Source: Tomitella fengzijianii (GTDB lineage Bacteria; Actinomycetota; Actinomycetes; Mycobacteriales; Mycobacteriaceae). From it: a DNA stretch of 64,000 bases. The notes beneath the pieces were generated by a model. The model made no database searches, was not told where the DNA came from, and worked only from the letters and a program-made list of their open reading frames with translations. Positions 16,678-24,789 of the stretch are shown here, piece after piece. How positions within the stretch are numbered: position 1 is the first letter of the stretch; every line of letters begins with the position of its first letter. Made by a program: the position numbers and the translations under genes. Location of the stretch: the NCBI RefSeq assembly GCF_007559025.1, contig NZ_CP041765.1, positions 62,001 through 126,000 on the forward strand, given 5' to 3'.

Positions 16678-17436
16678 ATGTCACGCCGCATGGTCACTCT
16701 GCTGCAGATGTTCGCGCTGCCGATCCTGCTGATCGCCGCGTGGTGGATCATCTCCATCAACGCGTCATCGCTGTACTTCCCGTCGCTCAACACGATCCTC
16801 GCCAACCTCGGCGACTGGCTCACCTCCGGCGGGTTCGTCGACGACGTGATCCCCAGCGTCGTCAACCTGCTCGTCGGCTACGCGCTGGCCGTGCTGGGCG
16901 GCATCGCGTTCGGCATGCTCATCGGGCGGGTCCGCGTGCTCGAGACGGCCTTCAACCCCATCATCACCTTCGCCCGCTCCATCCCGCCGGCCGCCATCCT
17001 GCCGTTCTTCATCCTGGCCATGGGCGCCACCGACTGGATGCGCATCACCGTCATCGCGGTGGGCTCGGTGTGGCCGACGCTGCTGGCCACCATCGACGGC
17101 GTGCGCGGCCTCGACCCACTCGTCGAGGACGTCACCCGGATCTACAAGACGTCCCGCATGCGCCGGATCTTCAAGGTGCTGCTGCCCGCGGCCAGCCCTC
17201 TCATCCTCGCCGGCATGAAGACGTCGCTGGCGTTCTCGATCATCCTCGTGGTGGTCAGCGAGATGATGGCCTCCACGCAGGGCATCGGCCACTACATCTT
17301 CTCGTCGCAGCAGTACTTCGACATGCCCGGCCTGTGGGCCGGCACCATCGCCATGGGCGTGCTCGGCTACCTGCTCAGCGAGATCTTCTTCGCGGTCGAA
17401 CGCCGCGTCCTCGCCTGGAAGGTTGACCAGTCATGA
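16678..17436 (+). CDS. ABC importer permease, second subunit
   Basis: A 252-aa BPD_transp_1 permease, similar in layout to its neighbour but clearly diverged from it. The coupling loop reads DVTRIYKTSRMRRIFKVLLPAASP. It starts one base after the previous stop, and its own stop overlaps the ATPase start (ATGA). Two non-identical permeases plus one ATPase and one lipoprotein give a complete importer. Confidence 0.88.
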   Translation: MSRRMVTLLQMFALPILLIAAWWIISINASSLYFPSLNTILANLGDWLTSGGFVDDVIPSVVNLLVGYALAVLGGIAFGMLIGRVRVLETAFNPIITFARSIPPAAILPFFILAMGATDWMRITVIAVGSVWPTLLATIDGVRGLDPLVEDVTRIYKTSRMRRIFKVLLPAASPLILAGMKTSLAFSIILVVVSEMMASTQGIGHYIFSSQQYFDMPGLWAGTIAMGVLGYLLSEIFFAVERRVLAWKVDQS

Positions 17437-18278
17437 CCGCCGCGACCGCACCCCGTACGACCGCCCGACACCGCACCTACGCTGAGGAGAATCCCGTGAC
17501 GGTCAACGCACTCGAGGTGGACCGCCTGGCCAAGAGTTATGGCAAGGGCGCCTCTACCAAACAGATCCTCAAGGAGATCAACGTCTCCGTCGCCAAGGGC
17601 GAGCTTGCGTGCATCGTCGGGCCGTCCGGCGCGGGCAAGACCACGCTGCTGCGGTGCCTCGCCGGCCTGCAGCCGCCCACGTCCGGGACTGTCAGCGTCG
17701 ACGGCCAGGAGATCGACGGGGTGCCGGACAACCTCGCGGTGGTCTTCCAGGACTACAGCCGTTCGCTGTTCCCGTGGCTGCGGGTTGCGGCGAACGTGGA
17801 GTTCCCGTTGCTGGAGAAGAAGATGCCCAAGGCCGAGCGCGCGGCGCTGGTCGACCAGATGCTCGCGGCCGTCGGGCTATCCGCGCACGCGAACAAGTAT
17901 CCGCGCGAACTGTCCGGCGGCATGCAGCAGCGCGTCGCCATCGCCCGCGCGCTGGCCTACCGGCCGACGATCCTGCTCATGGACGAGCCGTTCGCGGCCC
18001 TCGACGCGCAGACCCGCGCCGACCTCGAGGACACCGTGCTCAAGCTGCGCGACGAGTTCGGCGTGACGATCGTGTTCGTCACCCACGACATCGACGAGGC
18101 CGTCTACCTGGGCGACAAGGTGGTGGTGCTCTCCGGCGCCCCGGCCACCGTGGACGAGATCGTCGAGGTCAAGCTGCCCTCGCCCCGCAACCAGGTGGAC
18201 ACCAAGGCGGAGCCGGAATACGGCCGGCTGCGCGGCGAGGTGTTCAAGCGCATCGCCAACGCGCAGCACAACAACTGA
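17433..18278 (+). CDS. ABC importer ATP-binding protein (SsuB/TauB-like)
   Basis: A 281-aa ABC ATPase. Walker A is GPSGAGKTT, the Q-loop is in VFQDYSRSLFPWL, the signature is LSGGMQQRVAIARAL, Walker B is ILLMDEPFAALD, and the H-loop is in VTHDIDEAV. The Q-loop with DxxRSLFPW is typical of the nitrate/sulfonate/taurine group. ATG 17433 overlaps the previous stop. GTG 17496, with GAGGAG 6 bases ahead and just before conserved sequence, is a good alternative start that removes a 21-residue low-complexity head. It is the last gene of the MBL-ABC unit. Confidence 0.9.
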   Translation: MTAATAPRTTARHRTYAEENPVTVNALEVDRLAKSYGKGASTKQILKEINVSVAKGELACIVGPSGAGKTTLLRCLAGLQPPTSGTVSVDGQEIDGVPDNLAVVFQDYSRSLFPWLRVAANVEFPLLEKKMPKAERAALVDQMLAAVGLSAHANKYPRELSGGMQQRVAIARALAYRPTILLMDEPFAALDAQTRADLEDTVLKLRDEFGVTIVFVTHDIDEAVYLGDKVVVLSGAPATVDEIVEVKLPSPRNQVDTKAEPEYGRLRGEVFKRIANAQHNN

Positions 18279-18319
18279 CGCGGCGTCGCGAACGCGCCGG
18301 CATCCGTGGGCTACTGGAG

Positions 18320-18325
18320 TAGCAT
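18320..18325 (+). promoter_or_regulatory. Probable -10 box for a leaderless antitoxin mRNA
   Basis: TAGCAT (TANNNT) ends 6 bases before GTG 18332, and no Shine-Dalgarno sequence lies between. That spacing puts transcription start at or next to the start codon, as is typical of leaderless actinobacterial mRNAs. Confidence 0.5.
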
Positions 18326-18331
18326 TGTGGT

Positions 18332-18562
18332 GTGAAGATCAGCGTGAGCCTGCCGGAAGAGGACCTCGAGATTCTCGACTCGTACATGCGGGAATCCGGG
18401 CTGGGGTCACGTTCCGCCGCAATCCAGCGGGCGGTCAGGATGCTCCGGAATGTCGATCTGGAAGACGATTACGCGGCGGCGTGGAGCGAGTGGGAGTCGT
18501 CCGGCGACGCTGCCGCTTGGGAGTCGGTGGCGGGGGACGGTCTCGCTGATGCTGCGCGGTGA
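18332..18562 (+). CDS. Ribbon-helix-helix antitoxin of a MazEF-type module
   Basis: A 76-aa protein. The N-terminal KISVSLPEEDLEILDSYM and GSRSAAIQRAVRML form a ribbon-helix-helix DNA-binding domain (about residues 1-45) like mycobacterial MazE antitoxins. An acidic, Trp-containing tail (DDYAAAWSEWESSGD) should wrap the toxin. It overlaps the toxin gene by 14 bases. It is expected to repress its own promoter. The GTG start fits the leaderless promoter directly upstream. Confidence 0.82.
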   Translation: MKISVSLPEEDLEILDSYMRESGLGSRSAAIQRAVRMLRNVDLEDDYAAAWSEWESSGDAAAWESVAGDGLADAAR

Positions 18563-18896
18563 GGTGCGGCTGGTCAATCTGGAACCGGCTCGCGGAAGCG
18601 AGGCGAACAAGAAGCGTCCGGCGGTCATCGTCAGCAATGACAGGGCCAACGCGACGGCGGCGCGCCTGGGCCGTGGTGTGGTGACGGTAGTGCTGGTGAC
18701 CAGCAGCACCGCCCGGCTGTATCCGTTCCAGGTTCTCCTCGACTCCGAGGTCACCGGGCTTCGTATGGATTCGAAGGCGCAGGCGGAACAGGTCCGTTCA
18801 GTCGCGGTCGAACGTATCGGGCCGGTGATCGCACGTCTGCCTGCGCCGACGATGAATGCGCTCGACGACGCGCTCCGGTTGCACCTGCAACTGTAG
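18549..18896 (+). CDS. MazF/PemK-family mRNA interferase toxin
   Basis: A 115-aa toxin. The canonical MazF opening LRGEVRLVNLEPARGSEANKKRPAVIVSND includes the catalytic-region Arg and Ser/Thr positions and is followed by a VVTVVLVTSSTARLYPFQV beta-strand. ATG 18549 lies inside the end of the antitoxin gene, the standard antitoxin-first coupled layout. Expected activity is sequence-specific cleavage of single-stranded RNA. The closest-looking relatives are the mycobacterial MazF group. The module sits between two halves of the aromatic catabolic gene set. Confidence 0.87.
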   Translation: MLRGEVRLVNLEPARGSEANKKRPAVIVSNDRANATAARLGRGVVTVVLVTSSTARLYPFQVLLDSEVTGLRMDSKAQAEQVRSVAVERIGPVIARLPAPTMNALDDALRLHLQL

Positions 18897-18912
18897 GCTC
18901 CGCGAGGCGTGA

Positions 18913-20046
18913 TCAGTGCCGGAGCCGGGCGGCCTCGCGGATGAGGTGGTCGCGCTCCGGCACGCTGGTCGCGGCGCGGGCCGCCTCCGCATACAGATCA
19001 GCGGCGAGATCGGTGTCGCCCGCCCGTTCGTGCAGGTAGGCGCGGGCGGCGGTGTGCCGGGGCAGGGCGGGGTCCACGTCGGCCAGCGCGGCGAGCCCGG
19101 CCTGCGGCCCGTCCGCCTCGCCCACCGCCACCGCCCGGTTCAGCCGCACCACGGGATTGCCGGTGATCCGCAGCAGTTCGTCGTACCACTCGACGATCTG
19201 TGGCCAGTCGGTCTCGTCCGCGCGCGGCGCGTCGGCGTGCAGGGCGGCGATCGCGGCCTGGGCCTGGTACTCGCCGAGCCTGTCGCGGGCCAGCGCGCGC
19301 TGCAGGATCGTCACGCCCTCGGCGATGAGCGCGGTGTTCCACAGTCCCCGGTCCTGCGCGCGCAGCGGCACCAGGCGGCCCAGCCCGTCGGTGCGCGCGG
19401 CGCGCCGGGCGTGGTGCAGCAGCATGAGCGCCAGCAGCCCGGCCACCTCGGGTTCCGGTGAGAGCCCCGCGAGGGTGCGGGTCAGGCGGATCGCCTCGGC
19501 GGCCAGGTCCACGTCGCCGTCGTAGCCGGCGTTGAACACCAGATACAGCACGCGCAGCACCGTGGCCGGATCGCCCGGCTCGTCGAGCGGCACACCCGCG
19601 ATGCGGCGCTTCGCGCGAGAAATGCGTTGCGCCATGGTCGATTCCGGCACCAGGAACGCCGACGCGATCTGGCGGGTCGTCAGCCCGCCGACGGCGCGTA
19701 GCGTGAGCGCGGCTCCCGCGGAGGGGGACAGGGCCGGGTGCGCGCACAGGAAGTACATCCGCAGCGTGTCGTCCCTCTCCTGCGCCGGGCCCGCGGGCGG
19801 CTGCTCCGCCGCCGCCGACTCCCGCGCGCGGCGCGCCGCATCGGCGCGGGCCGCATCGAGGAACCGGCGCCACGCCGCGGTGATCAGCCACCCCTTGGGG
19901 TCCCGCGGCGGCACGGCAGGTGGGCGCTGAAGTGTGTGGAGCACCGCCTCCTGTGCGGCGTCCTCGGCCGACGCGAAATCCGCCCCGCGCCGGACGAGGA
20001 CGGCGATCACCGCGGGCACGAGCTCCCGCAGCAGGGCCTCGTCCAT
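18913..20046 (-). CDS. ECF RNA polymerase sigma factor with C-terminal extension (ECF42-like)
   Basis: A 377-aa protein. A sigma-70 region 2 (VRRGADFASAEDAAQEAVL, then PKGWLITAAWRRFLDAAR) and region 4 (RAVGGLTTRQIASAFLVPESTMAQRISRAKRRI) occupy about residues 1-175. A long helical extension of about 200 residues follows (AGLLALMLLHHARRAAR, GEYQAQAAIAALHA, LNRAVAVGEADGP). This architecture and the upstream YCII/DGPF-motif gene are the signature of the ECF42 group, which lacks an anti-sigma factor and uses its TPR-like tail for control. ATG 20046 overlaps the YCII stop by one base (TGATG). Its regulon is expected to include the YCII gene. Confidence 0.9.
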   Translation of the reverse strand: MDEALLRELVPAVIAVLVRRGADFASAEDAAQEAVLHTLQRPPAVPPRDPKGWLITAAWRRFLDAARADAARRARESAAAEQPPAGPAQERDDTLRMYFLCAHPALSPSAGAALTLRAVGGLTTRQIASAFLVPESTMAQRISRAKRRIAGVPLDEPGDPATVLRVLYLVFNAGYDGDVDLAAEAIRLTRTLAGLSPEPEVAGLLALMLLHHARRAARTDGLGRLVPLRAQDRGLWNTALIAEGVTILQRALARDRLGEYQAQAAIAALHADAPRADETDWPQIVEWYDELLRITGNPVVRLNRAVAVGEADGPQAGLAALADVDPALPRHTAARAYLHERAGDTDLAADLYAEAARAATSVPERDHLIREAARLRH

Positions 20047-20444
20047 CAGTCCGCGGGCAGCGGCGCGGTGAGGAACGGGCGCAGCTCGAGCCACTCGTAG
20101 ATGGGTTCACCCTGCGGCCCCGGTGCGGCCGACAGCTCCCCGGCCAGCTCCACCGCGCGGTCCCACGACTCCACGTCGATCGCCATCCACCCGGCGATGA
20201 GGTCCTTGGTCTCGGCAAAAGGGCCGTCGGTCACGGCGGGCCGGCCATGGCCGTCGAACCGGACCCACGCACCGTCGGGCGACAGGGCCTGAGCGTCGAC
20301 GAACTCGCCGGACTCCTTGAGCCGGTCGGCGAAATCGTTCATGAACCGGATGTGGGCGTCGATCTCCTCGGGCGTCCACTGATCCATCGGGGGGAAGCGG
20401 ACCTCGGGGGTGCCGCGGTAGTGCTTGAGCATCAGGTACTTCAT
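20046..20444 (-). CDS. YCII-related DGPF-motif protein
   Basis: A 132-aa protein that begins MKYLMLKHYRG and carries VTDGPFAETKDLIAGWMAIDVESWDRAVELA, the DGPF motif of the YCII-like family found beside ECF42 sigma factors. AAGGAG lies 7 bases ahead of the ATG. It is translationally coupled to the sigma factor gene. The ferredoxin-like fold suggests small-molecule binding, but the biochemical role of these proteins is not established. It probably represents the signal input or a target of the sigma factor. Confidence 0.88.
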   Translation of the reverse strand: MKYLMLKHYRGTPEVRFPPMDQWTPEEIDAHIRFMNDFADRLKESGEFVDAQALSPDGAWVRFDGHGRPAVTDGPFAETKDLIAGWMAIDVESWDRAVELAGELSAAPGPQGEPIYEWLELRPFLTAPLPAD

Positions 20445-20610
20445 GGCGTGACTCCTTACGTTCCGATGCGGGTGCATTCACTACTGGGACGGAGCCGGAG
20501 GCGGATTCTCGACATCCGACCCGCGGCCGCTTTGTGGACAAGCATGCGCGCGTGGGCCGCTCACCGGAAGGGCTTCGGACCGCGAGCATTGCGCCCGGTG
20601 GAGGAGCACG

Positions 20611-21591
20611 ATGGAGTCCATGCGTGCAGCGTTCATCAACAGCCTCGGCGGACCGGACGTGATCGAGACGGGGGAACTGCCGGTACCGGCCGGCGGGCCG
20701 GGCGACGTGCTGGTGCGGGTGGAGGCCGTCGCCGTCGACCACGTCGACCGGTTCGTGCGCTCCGGCGCCTACGCGACGCCGACACCCTTCCCGTTCGTCA
20801 TCGGCCGCGACGCGGTGGGCACCGTCGTCCGCAGCGGCGAGGCGTGCGCGCACGAGTTCGCACCCGGTGACCGCGTGTGGACCAACAGCATGGGCCACCA
20901 CGGCCGCCAGGGCACGTTCTCCGAGTACGTGCTTGTGCCCGCCGACCGCCTGTATCCGATGCCGGACGGGGTGGACGCGGTCGCCACAGCGGCGCTGCTG
21001 CACACGGCGGCGACCGCCTACCTGGGGTTGTTCCGGCATGCGCGGGTGGCCTTCGGCGAGACGGTCGTCATCGAGGGCGGCGCCGGCGGGGTCGGAAGCG
21101 CCGCGATACAGCTGGCCGCGGCGGCGGGCGCACGCGTCGTCGCCACCGCATCGGCCGCCGATGCGCAGTGGTGCCGCGACCTGGGCGCCGATGGGGTGGT
21201 GGACTACCGCGCCGGCGACCTCCCCGCCAGGCTCGACGCGGCGTTGACCGACGGCGCCGACGTGTGGTGGGACAACTCGGGGCGCAACGACCTGGATCTC
21301 GCCGTTCCGCGGCTGGCGCACGGTGGGCGGGTGGTGCTGGCGTCGGGGCTCGGCGCCCGGCCGCCGCTGCCCGTCGGCGGAATCTACACGCGCGACGCGG
21401 CGATCACGGGGTTCGCGATCTCCAATGCGTCGGTCGACGACCTGGCGGCCGCGGCGGCGGTCATCAACCGGACTCTCGCCGCGGGCCGGCTGCGTGTGCG
21501 CGAACCGCGGGTACTGCGGCTGGAGCAGGCCGCCGAGGCGCACCGGCTCATGGAGGACGGGGTGAAGGAGCGGATCGTGCTGGTGCCATAG
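20611..21591 (+). CDS. Zinc-independent quinone oxidoreductase (MDR superfamily)
   Basis: A 326-aa NADPH-dependent medium-chain reductase. It has an N-terminal GroES-like domain (AFINSLGGPDVIETGELPVP), an FVIGRDAVGTV substrate-domain motif, and a Rossmann GGAGGVGSAAIQLAAAAGA. The zinc-binding cysteines of alcohol dehydrogenases are absent, which places it with quinone oxidoreductases/crotonyl-type reductases. GAGGAG lies 4 bases before the ATG at 20611; a second ATG at 20620 is the alternative. It is divergent from the YCII/sigma pair. Confidence 0.87.
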   Translation: MESMRAAFINSLGGPDVIETGELPVPAGGPGDVLVRVEAVAVDHVDRFVRSGAYATPTPFPFVIGRDAVGTVVRSGEACAHEFAPGDRVWTNSMGHHGRQGTFSEYVLVPADRLYPMPDGVDAVATAALLHTAATAYLGLFRHARVAFGETVVIEGGAGGVGSAAIQLAAAAGARVVATASAADAQWCRDLGADGVVDYRAGDLPARLDAALTDGADVWWDNSGRNDLDLAVPRLAHGGRVVLASGLGARPPLPVGGIYTRDAAITGFAISNASVDDLAAAAAVINRTLAAGRLRVREPRVLRLEQAAEAHRLMEDGVKERIVLVP

Positions 21592-21625
21592 GGCGGGTGC
21601 CGGGGGCGGGATGGGCCGGCCCGTT

Positions 21626-21656
21626 GGCGTCGCGCCCGAACTTCGGGCGCGACGCC
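21626..21656. terminator. Bidirectional hairpin between convergent genes
   Basis: Arms GGCGTCGCGCCCGAA (21626-21640) and TTCGGGCGCGACGCC (21642-21656) form a perfect 15-bp stem with a single-base loop. It lies between the ends of the oxidoreductase and the DHA2 exporter. A degenerate half copy follows (TCGAACTTCGTGCGCGACG from about 21667), inside the exporter's 3' end. Confidence 0.6.
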
Positions 21657-21660
21657 ATTG

Positions 21661-23172
21661 TCACGCTCGAACTTCGTGCGCGACGTCCGCCGGTGTGGCC
21701 TCGGCCGGTGCGGGGTCACCCGCCGGAGCGCGCTCCGCCGCGACGCGGCGTCCGGGCAGGAACAGTGCGGCCACCGCGCCGGCGGCCACGACGGCGGCGC
21801 CGACGAGCATGGCCGGTTGCAGTGCGCCGTCGAACCCGGTGGGGGAGATCTGCCCGCCGGCGCCGAGGAACACCGCCGTGAGCACCGCGATGCCGAGCGC
21901 CACCCCCACCTCGCGCAGCGTCGAGTTGGCCGAGCTCGCCGCCGCATGGTCGGCGTCCGCCACGTCTGCGAGCACCGCGGTGGCGACCGGGGCGAACGTC
22001 AGGCCCATGCCGATTCCGGCCATCACCATCGCGGGGATCAACGCCGTGTACTCCATCGACGGGCCGAGGACGGCGGCTATCCAGGCGAGGGATCCCGCTT
22101 GGAGTGCGAGCCCTGCGGTCAGCAGCGGGCGCAGCCCGAAGCGCGGCGCGAGCGCGCCGGCGATCGGGGCGACGATCATGGGCGCCGCCGTCCAGGGGAG
22201 CGTCCGCAGACCGGCCTCGAGCGGGCTGTACCCCATCACCACCTGCAGGTACTGCACCAGCAGGAACACGGCGCCGAACATGCCGAGTGAGAATGCGACC
22301 GCGATGATGTTGGCGAGCGTGAAGTTGCGGGAACGGAACAGCCGCATCGGCATCACGGGCTGGCGGGCGCGTAGTTCCCAGGCGACGAAGGCCACGGCGA
22401 GCGCGGCGGCGACGATCAGCGGGACCACCACGCCCGGCGAGCTCCACCCGTCGTCGTTGCCGTGCACGATCGCCCACACGGTGAGGAACACCGCCGCGCC
22501 CGCGAGCAGCACGCCGCCCGGGTCCAGGTGCACGCGCATCGACCGAGTCTCGTCGACCGCGGCGAGCACCAGCGGGATCGCGATGACGGCGACGGGCACG
22601 TTGAGCCAGAAGATCGCCTGCCACGAGATGCCGTCGACGATCGCCCCGCCGACGACCGGGCCCAGTGCCACCCCGAGCCCGGACACTCCGCCCCACACGC
22701 CGATCGCCAGTGCGCGCCGGGATTCCGGGACGGCGCCCGCAAGCAGGGCGAGCGACAGCGGCAGGATGGCGGCGGCGCCGATGCCCTGCACGGCTCGGCC
22801 GATGATGAGGGTCTCCGGCGTCGACGACAGTGCCGACGCGATCGAGCCCGCGGTGAAAAGTGCTATGCCCCCGAGGAACACACGCCTGCGTCCCCACCTG
22901 TCGCCCACTCCCGCCGCGGCCAGCATCAGCGTGGCGAAGGCGAGCGTGTACGCGTTCATGAACCACTCGAGCTGTGTCACCGACGCGTTCAGATGCTTCT
23001 GCACGACGGGCAGTGCGCTGGTCATGACGAGGTTGTCCAGCGTCGCCATGAACATGGGCAGTGATACCGCGAGCAGCGTGAGCCACAGCGGTGTGGCGCG
23101 GCGGATGCCCGGGCCGGGTGCGCCGCGGTTCGCGGACCCGGCGTGGGGGTCCGAGGGGGATGCGATGGTCAT
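21661..23172 (-). CDS. DHA2-family (EmrB/QacA) drug exporter
   Basis: A 503-aa major facilitator with about 14 transmembrane segments. MATLDNLVMTSALPVVQKHL in TM1 is the DHA2 D1-type motif. AAAGVGDRWGRRRVFLGGI is motif A, and GVWGGVSGLGVALGPVVGGAIVD is the antiporter motif C. It should export hydrophobic or cationic compounds in exchange for protons. ATG 23172 is preferred to an upstream GTG because GAGG lies 8 bases before it. It is divergent from a TetR regulator with paired operators between them, the usual exporter-repressor pairing. Confidence 0.9.
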   Translation of the reverse strand: MTIASPSDPHAGSANRGAPGPGIRRATPLWLTLLAVSLPMFMATLDNLVMTSALPVVQKHLNASVTQLEWFMNAYTLAFATLMLAAAGVGDRWGRRRVFLGGIALFTAGSIASALSSTPETLIIGRAVQGIGAAAILPLSLALLAGAVPESRRALAIGVWGGVSGLGVALGPVVGGAIVDGISWQAIFWLNVPVAVIAIPLVLAAVDETRSMRVHLDPGGVLLAGAAVFLTVWAIVHGNDDGWSSPGVVVPLIVAAALAVAFVAWELRARQPVMPMRLFRSRNFTLANIIAVAFSLGMFGAVFLLVQYLQVVMGYSPLEAGLRTLPWTAAPMIVAPIAGALAPRFGLRPLLTAGLALQAGSLAWIAAVLGPSMEYTALIPAMVMAGIGMGLTFAPVATAVLADVADADHAAASSANSTLREVGVALGIAVLTAVFLGAGGQISPTGFDGALQPAMLVGAAVVAAGAVAALFLPGRRVAAERAPAGDPAPAEATPADVAHEVRA

Positions 23173-23235
23173 GATGTGCACCTCGATTCGGTGAGGACCT
23201 GTGAACGGCGGCGCGGCGGGGCGTCGACATTCATG

Positions 23236-23286
23236 TAAGCATCGACTGATAACTACGATCCCCAGTATTAAGCATCGACTGATAAC
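23236..23286. promoter_or_regulatory. Paired TetR operator repeats
   Basis: TAAGCATCGACTGATAAC occurs perfectly at 23236-23253 and 23269-23286. The copies start 33 bp apart, about three helical turns. The second copy covers the TAACCT -10-like box (23283-23288) that sits 6 bases before the TetR start codon, so repressor binding would block its own leaderless promoter as well as the divergent exporter. Confidence 0.65.
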
Positions 23287-23294
23287 CTGTCAAT

Positions 23295-23915
23295 ATGTCC
23301 GTCGAAGGGGAAACCGCACGCAGCACGATGACGGCCGCCGGCCAGGCGCCGGCCACGCGAATGAGCCGCGAAGATCGGCAGCGGTCGATCGTCGCCGCGG
23401 CCACGGAGCAGTTCGCGCGCGGCGGCTACGCGGGCACCACCACCGACGAGGTGGCGCGGGCGGCCGGCGTCTCACAGCCCTACGTGGTGCGGATGTTCGG
23501 CGGGAAGGCCAAGCTGTTCGCCGCAGTGTTCACCGCGGCGTTCGAGCGCATCGTCGCCGTGTTCGAGGAGCGGCTGGACCGGCTGGAGATCGACCCGGAC
23601 TCCCCGGAATTCTGGGAGTCCCTCGGCGGCGCGTACCGGGAACTCGTCACCGATCGTGCGCAACTGCTGGTGCTCATGCACGGCTTCGCCGCGGGCGCGG
23701 AGCCCGGGATCGGTGAGCTCGCCCGCTCGGGGATGGCGCACATCTACGCGATGATCGTCGACCGCACCGGCTGCAGCCCCGACCAGGCGCGGGACTTCCT
23801 CGCGCACGGCATGCTCATCAACGTGCTGCTCGCCATCGAGGCGCCCGCCCACGCCGGCGGCGACGATGCGCTGACGGAACTGACCCGCTGCACCATCGAC
23901 ATGCCCGGCGAATAG
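23295..23915 (+). CDS. TetR-family transcriptional repressor
   Basis: A 206-aa TetR regulator. The helix-turn-helix spans about residues 24-70 (RQRSIVAAATEQFARGGYAGTTTDEVARAAGVSQPYVVRMFGGKAKLF in segments). The C-terminal ligand domain is variable. No ribosome site precedes the ATG, and TAACCT plus 6 bases suggests a leaderless message. It is divergent from the DHA2 exporter and probably represses it. Confidence 0.88.
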   Translation: MSVEGETARSTMTAAGQAPATRMSREDRQRSIVAAATEQFARGGYAGTTTDEVARAAGVSQPYVVRMFGGKAKLFAAVFTAAFERIVAVFEERLDRLEIDPDSPEFWESLGGAYRELVTDRAQLLVLMHGFAAGAEPGIGELARSGMAHIYAMIVDRTGCSPDQARDFLAHGMLINVLLAIEAPAHAGGDDALTELTRCTIDMPGE

Positions 23916-23937
23916 CGGGCAGGTCCGGGTTTCGTGC

Positions 23938-24708
23938 TCACCCCTCGCGCAGTCCCGCGCGCCGGTGCAGCGTGGACGCGATGCCGCCGGCCGCGGCCCG
24001 CACGGCGGCGACGTGCGCGTCGGGCCGGAACCGCGCTATGGGGCCGGTGACGCTGACCGCGGCGACGGGTGCGTTGGTGGCGACGTCGAGGATCGGCGCA
24101 CCGACGCACGCGATGCCCATCGCGGATTCCTCGTACTCGAACGACACGCCCTGCTCGACGATGGTCTCCAGCTGCCGTGCCAGCAGCCCGGGCGCGACGA
24201 TGGTGCGCGGGGTGCGCCGCTCCAGGGGCGCGCTCAGCACCTTCCGGCGCAGCTCGGGATCGGCATGTGCCAGGAGCGCCTTGCCGATCCCGGTGCAGTG
24301 CAGCGGCATCCGGCCGCCGGTGCGCGAGGGGGCGCTGGCCTGCCGGTGTCCGCCGATCTTCGCGACGTACACCACCTCCCGGCCGTCGATCACGCCCAGG
24401 TGCACCGTTTCGTGGGTGCGCTCGTAGAGGTCCTGGAGGAACGGCATCGCCAGCTCGAGCAGGCCGCGCTCCACGGACGCGCGCATGCCCAGCTCGAACA
24501 GCCCGCCGGAGAGCCGGTAGCCGCCGTCGGCGCGGTCCAGCAGCCGGACCGTGGTGAGTTCCTCGGCGAGCCTGCGGACCGTCGCCTTGTGCAGGCCCGT
24601 CCGCCGGACGAGTTCGGCGAGGCCCACCGTGTGGTCGTCGGCGGAGAACGCGCGCAGGATCAGCACCACCTTGCCGATGACCGTGTCTCGATCCGCCCCG
24701 TCGTCCAC
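23938..24708 (-). CDS. IclR-family transcriptional regulator
   Basis: A 256-aa IclR regulator. The N-terminal winged helix (about residues 8-70) contains LILRAFSADDHTVGLAELVRRTGLHKATVRRLAEEL in two helices. The effector domain has HLGVIDGREVVYVAKI, PLHCTGIGKALLA and a C-terminal AVSVTGPIARF. GTG 24708 is chosen because TACCGT lies 7 bases upstream without any ribosome site (leaderless), and because an upstream extension would run through the palindromic operator. It is divergent from the hydratase-dehydrogenase-aldolase operon, which it very likely controls in response to a pathway acid. Regulators of this family often act on aromatic catabolism genes. Confidence 0.88.
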   Translation of the reverse strand: MDDGADRDTVIGKVVLILRAFSADDHTVGLAELVRRTGLHKATVRRLAEELTTVRLLDRADGGYRLSGGLFELGMRASVERGLLELAMPFLQDLYERTHETVHLGVIDGREVVYVAKIGGHRQASAPSRTGGRMPLHCTGIGKALLAHADPELRRKVLSAPLERRTPRTIVAPGLLARQLETIVEQGVSFEYEESAMGIACVGAPILDVATNAPVAAVSVTGPIARFRPDAHVAAVRAAAGGIASTLHRRAGLREG

Positions 24709-24728
24709 GACTGCAACGGTACCCGCTC

Positions 24729-24749
24729 GCGTATCGCTCAGCGATACGC
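24729..24749. promoter_or_regulatory. Perfect palindromic operator for the IclR-type regulator
   Basis: GCGTATCGCT (24729-24738), a central C, and AGCGATACGC (24740-24749) form a perfect 10-bp dyad. It lies just upstream of the regulator's -10-like box and 41 bp before the hydratase start, so one bound dimer could affect both divergent promoters. Confidence 0.7.
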
Positions 24750-24789
24750 AACCCTGGTGGACGGGCCGCGCGCGGGACATCATGGTCAC

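Noticed and set aside
14896-18278. A standard sulfonate (ssuABC) or taurine operon.
   Set aside because: No sulfonate monooxygenase or taurine dioxygenase is linked, and there are two permease genes; the ligand is left open.
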